Of a stretch of 64,000 nucleotides of DNA, positions 62,041 to 64,000 are shown one piece after another. A model generated the notes under the pieces. The model saw only the letters and a list, made by a program, of their open reading frames with translations. It was not told the DNA's origin and did not search any database. The position numbers and the translations under genes were made by a program. Numbering within the stretch: the stretch's first letter is position 1; every line of letters starts with the position of its first letter. The stretch covers positions 19,793-83,792 of the forward strand of contig PVXE01000003.1 of the NCBI GenBank assembly GCA_014444615.1. The letters are read 5' to 3'. The stretch is from Tagaea sp. CACIAM 22H2. Lineage in GTDB: Bacteria > Pseudomonadota > Alphaproteobacteria > CACIAM-22H2.

Positions 62041-63096
62041 ATGACCCTGGTGACCCCCCGAATTTCGCGTCGCGCATTGCTCGGTACGGCGGCCGGCCTC
62101 GCCGCGACCGCTTCCGTGCCGGCGTGGGCGCAGGGTGCGGCCGGCGGCGTGGTGAATCTGTACACCGGCCGCCATTACGACACCGACGAAGCGATCTACA
62201 CCAATTTCACCAAGGCGACGGGCATCAAGGTCAATCGGATCGAAGGCGACGCCGACGCGCTGCTCCAGCGCATCCGCACCGAAGGCGCCAATTCCCCGGC
62301 CGACGTGTTCGTCACGGTCGATGCAGGCCGCCTGTGGCGCGCCCACCAAGCCGGCGTGCTGCAGCCGGTGAAGTCGGCCGCCTTGGAGGCCGCGATCCCC
62401 GCCCATTTCCGCGAGCCGGAAGGCCATTGGTTCGGCCTGTCGAAACGCGCGCGCGTGTTCATCTACGACAAGGCGAAGTTCAACCCCGCCGACGCCCCGA
62501 CCTACGAATCGCTCGCCGACCCCAAGCTCAAGGGCAAGGTCGTCATCCGCTCCTCGACCAATATCTATAACCAGTCGCTGACCGGCGCGATGATCGCCGT
62601 GCACGGCGAGGCGAAGACCGAGGAATGGGCGCGCGGCCTGGCCGCCAATCTGGCCCGCCCGCCGCGCGGCGGCGATCGCGACCAGTTCTACGCGGTCGCG
62701 GCCGGCGAAGGCGAAATCGCGGTGGTCAACACCTACTACTACGCCAATCTGTTCCGCTCGAACGACGCGAAGGACAAGGATGTGCTGGCCCGTACCGGCA
62801 TCATTTTCCCGAACCAGAACGATCGCGGCACGCATGTGAACATCTCGGGTGCCGGCGTCGTCAAAACCGCGCCGAACAAGGCGAACGCGATCCGCTTCCT
62901 CGAATATCTCGCCTCGCCCGACGCGCAGACGATTTTCGCCGAAGGCAACAGCGAGTACCCGGTCGTGCGCGGCACGAAGCTGGTGGCCGCCCTCCAGCAG
63001 TTCGGCGAGTTCCGCGAGGATACGCTTTCCGCGGCCACGTTCGGCCGCAACAACGAAGCCGCTTTGCGGCTCACGGACCGCGCGGGCTGGAAGTAA
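62041..63096 (+). CDS. Iron(III)-type ABC transporter substrate-binding protein
   Basis: The protein has 351 residues. A twin-arginine-like signal (ISRRALLGTAAG, then cleavage after AWAQ) leads a FbpA/FutA-like fold: VVNLYTGRHYDTDEAIYTNF, GANSPADVFVTVDAGRLWRA, WFGLSKRARVFIYDKAKF, VVNTYYYANLF with the ferric-binding Tyr-Tyr, and NISGAGVVKTAPNKANAIRFLEYL. It binds Fe3+ in the periplasm. Permease and ATPase genes are not seen in the window. A Fur-like site precedes it and a strong terminator follows. Confidence 0.9.
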   Translation: MTLVTPRISRRALLGTAAGLAATASVPAWAQGAAGGVVNLYTGRHYDTDEAIYTNFTKATGIKVNRIEGDADALLQRIRTEGANSPADVFVTVDAGRLWRAHQAGVLQPVKSAALEAAIPAHFREPEGHWFGLSKRARVFIYDKAKFNPADAPTYESLADPKLKGKVVIRSSTNIYNQSLTGAMIAVHGEAKTEEWARGLAANLARPPRGGDRDQFYAVAAGEGEIAVVNTYYYANLFRSNDAKDKDVLARTGIIFPNQNDRGTHVNISGAGVVKTAPNKANAIRFLEYLASPDAQTIFAEGNSEYPVVRGTKLVAALQQFGEFREDTLSAATFGRNNEAALRLTDRAGWK

Positions 63097-63131
63097 GGTT
63101 TCGAGCCCCTTACTTCCCGCTTCGCGGCGTC

Positions 63132-63185
63132 GGGCCGCCGTCCTCCCCCCGCTCCCGGGACCGGACGGCGGCCCGATTACTTTTT
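63132..63185 (+). terminator. Rho-independent terminator after the iron-binding gene
   Basis: A perfect 12-bp stem GGGCCGCCGTCC (63132-63143) with GGACGGCGGCCC (63163-63174), 19-nt loop, followed within 6 bp by TTTTT. It ends the transcript of the iron-binding protein before rlmJ. Confidence 0.82.
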
Positions 63186-63222
63186 GGAACACCTGACGTG
63201 AACGCGCGCTAGATTGCGCGCC

Positions 63223-64000
63223 ATGAACTACCGCCACGCCTTTCACGCCGGCAATTTCGCCGATGTCGTCAAACACGCGACCTATGCCTGGGTACTCGCG
63301 CGCTTGGCCGAGAAGCCCAAACCCTTCGCCGTGCTCGACACCCATGCGGGGCTGGGCGAATACGATCTCGAAGCCGATCAAGCGACGCGCACAGGCGAAT
63401 GGCGCGACGGCGTCGCCAAGCTGCGCAACGATCTGGCGGCTGCGCCCGAATCGCTCGCCCCCTATGCCGCCGCCCTCGCCGATTTGCCGCCGCGCTGGTA
63501 TCCGGGCAGCCCGCGCATCGCGCGCCACTTCCTGCGCGATGGCGACCGCGCGATGCTGTGCGAGCTGCACCAGGTCGACGCCGCGACGTTGCAGCGGACC
63601 TTCGCGGGCGAAAGCGGGATTGAGATCGTCGCCGACGACGGCTATGCGGCCGTCAAATCCAAGCTCCCGCCGCGCGAACGGCGCGGCGTCGTGCTGATCG
63701 ACCCGCCCTTCGAATCGACCGACGAATTCGACAAACTCGCGCGCGCGCTGCGCCACGGGCTGAAGCGTTTCGCGACGGGCGTGTTCCTCGCCTGGTATCC
63801 GATCAAGGATCGCGAAGGGCCCGACGCGCTGATCACCGCCTATTCGAGCGGCGAAGTGCGCCGCGTGACGCTCGCGGAGATCGAATGGCCGCCCGCGCCC
63901 GACGCGAAAGGCTTGCGCGGCTGCGGAATTCTGGCGATCAACGCGCCGTGGCGCTACGAAGAAGCGATGCGCGAAGCCTGGGAATGGTGCGCCGCGCGGT
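63223..64000 (+). CDS. rlmJ: 23S rRNA adenine-2030 N6-methyltransferase (3' end cut by window)
   Basis: The first 259 residues are visible of about 280. MNYRHAFHAGNFADVVKHATYAWVL is the RlmJ N-terminus; LDTHAGLGEYDL is the AdoMet motif; VVLIDPPFESTDEF is the catalytic DPPF. The end WRYEEAMREAWEW is close to the C-terminus. It methylates A2030 of 23S rRNA. The gene runs off the window's right edge. Confidence 0.94.
   Translation, partial: MNYRHAFHAGNFADVVKHATYAWVLARLAEKPKPFAVLDTHAGLGEYDLEADQATRTGEWRDGVAKLRNDLAAAPESLAPYAAALADLPPRWYPGSPRIARHFLRDGDRAMLCELHQVDAATLQRTFAGESGIEIVADDGYAAVKSKLPPRERRGVVLIDPPFESTDEFDKLARALRHGLKRFATGVFLAWYPIKDREGPDALITAYSSGEVRRVTLAEIEWPPAPDAKGLRGCGILAINAPWRYEEAMREAWEWCAAR

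Overview
The window is GC-rich chromosomal DNA from an alphaproteobacterium, most likely of Rhodospirillales type. The evidence for this is the gene order rplU-rpmA-obgE-proB-proA-nadD-rsfS-rlmH, a DUF2336 protein beside a degenerate EAL protein, an LpxO-type lipid A hydroxylase, and dense coding with many ATGA/GTGA start-stop overlaps. No species can be named from the sequence alone.

Layout. 1-2 kb: an HMG-CoA-lyase-like gene (cut by the window edge) behind an IclR regulator. 2-16.6 kb: a surface-sugar region. It holds rfbF with an NTF2-like and a GNAT gene, a DegT aminotransferase, an aldo/keto reductase, a membrane CapD/FlaA1-type 4,6-dehydratase, the dTDP-rhamnose genes rmlD-B-A and (apart) rmlC, and an NAD-epimerase. 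It ends in a four-gene operon: a HddA-like GHMP kinase, a two-subunit TPP enzyme (E1 alpha/beta), and a ColD-type PLP 3-dehydrase whose catalytic lysine is replaced by histidine. 16.6-23.8 kb: housekeeping genes (rlmH, rsfS, nadD, proA, proB, obgE, rpmA, rplU) and a UPF0104 membrane protein.

23.9-31.3 kb: a compact integrative element of about 7.3 kb in the 3' end of tRNA-Ser(CGA). It is bounded by a 16-bp direct repeat and has matching paired arm-type repeats inside each end. It carries a P4-type tyrosine integrase, an AlpA-like regulator, a winged-helix replication-type protein, a run of unrecognised small genes, and a DUF2335 membrane protein with a small partner. Just outside the right att site, 31.4-34.3 kb holds three more unrecognised, AT-richer genes, probably an older accessory layer.

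34.7-49 kb: a sorbosone-dehydrogenase-like protein, a nitrate/sulfonate-type ABC transporter, a DUF3298 protein with a pentapeptide-repeat protein, AlaX and threonine-dehydratase-like enzymes, a membrane-anchored pseudokinase with two companions, lpxO, a globin, tRNA-Thr(CGT), an SDR lacking its catalytic Tyr/Lys, a DUF423 protein and a YbhB-like protein. 49-64 kb: enoyl-CoA hydratase, LysR, an NTF2-like gene with a puzzling start, two coupled helical proteins of unknown function, a cobalamin adenosyltransferase, a barnase/barstar pair, two Nudix proteins, gluQRS, a carboxylesterase, an HNH nuclease, the EAL-like/DUF2336 pair, an iron-type substrate-binding protein behind a Fur-like site, and the start of rlmJ.

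The least explained parts are the E1alpha/E1beta/ColD sugar operon, the tRNA-Ser element with its adjacent accessory block, and the pseudokinase and helical-pair loci. All assignments are from reading the sequence; no database search was possible.
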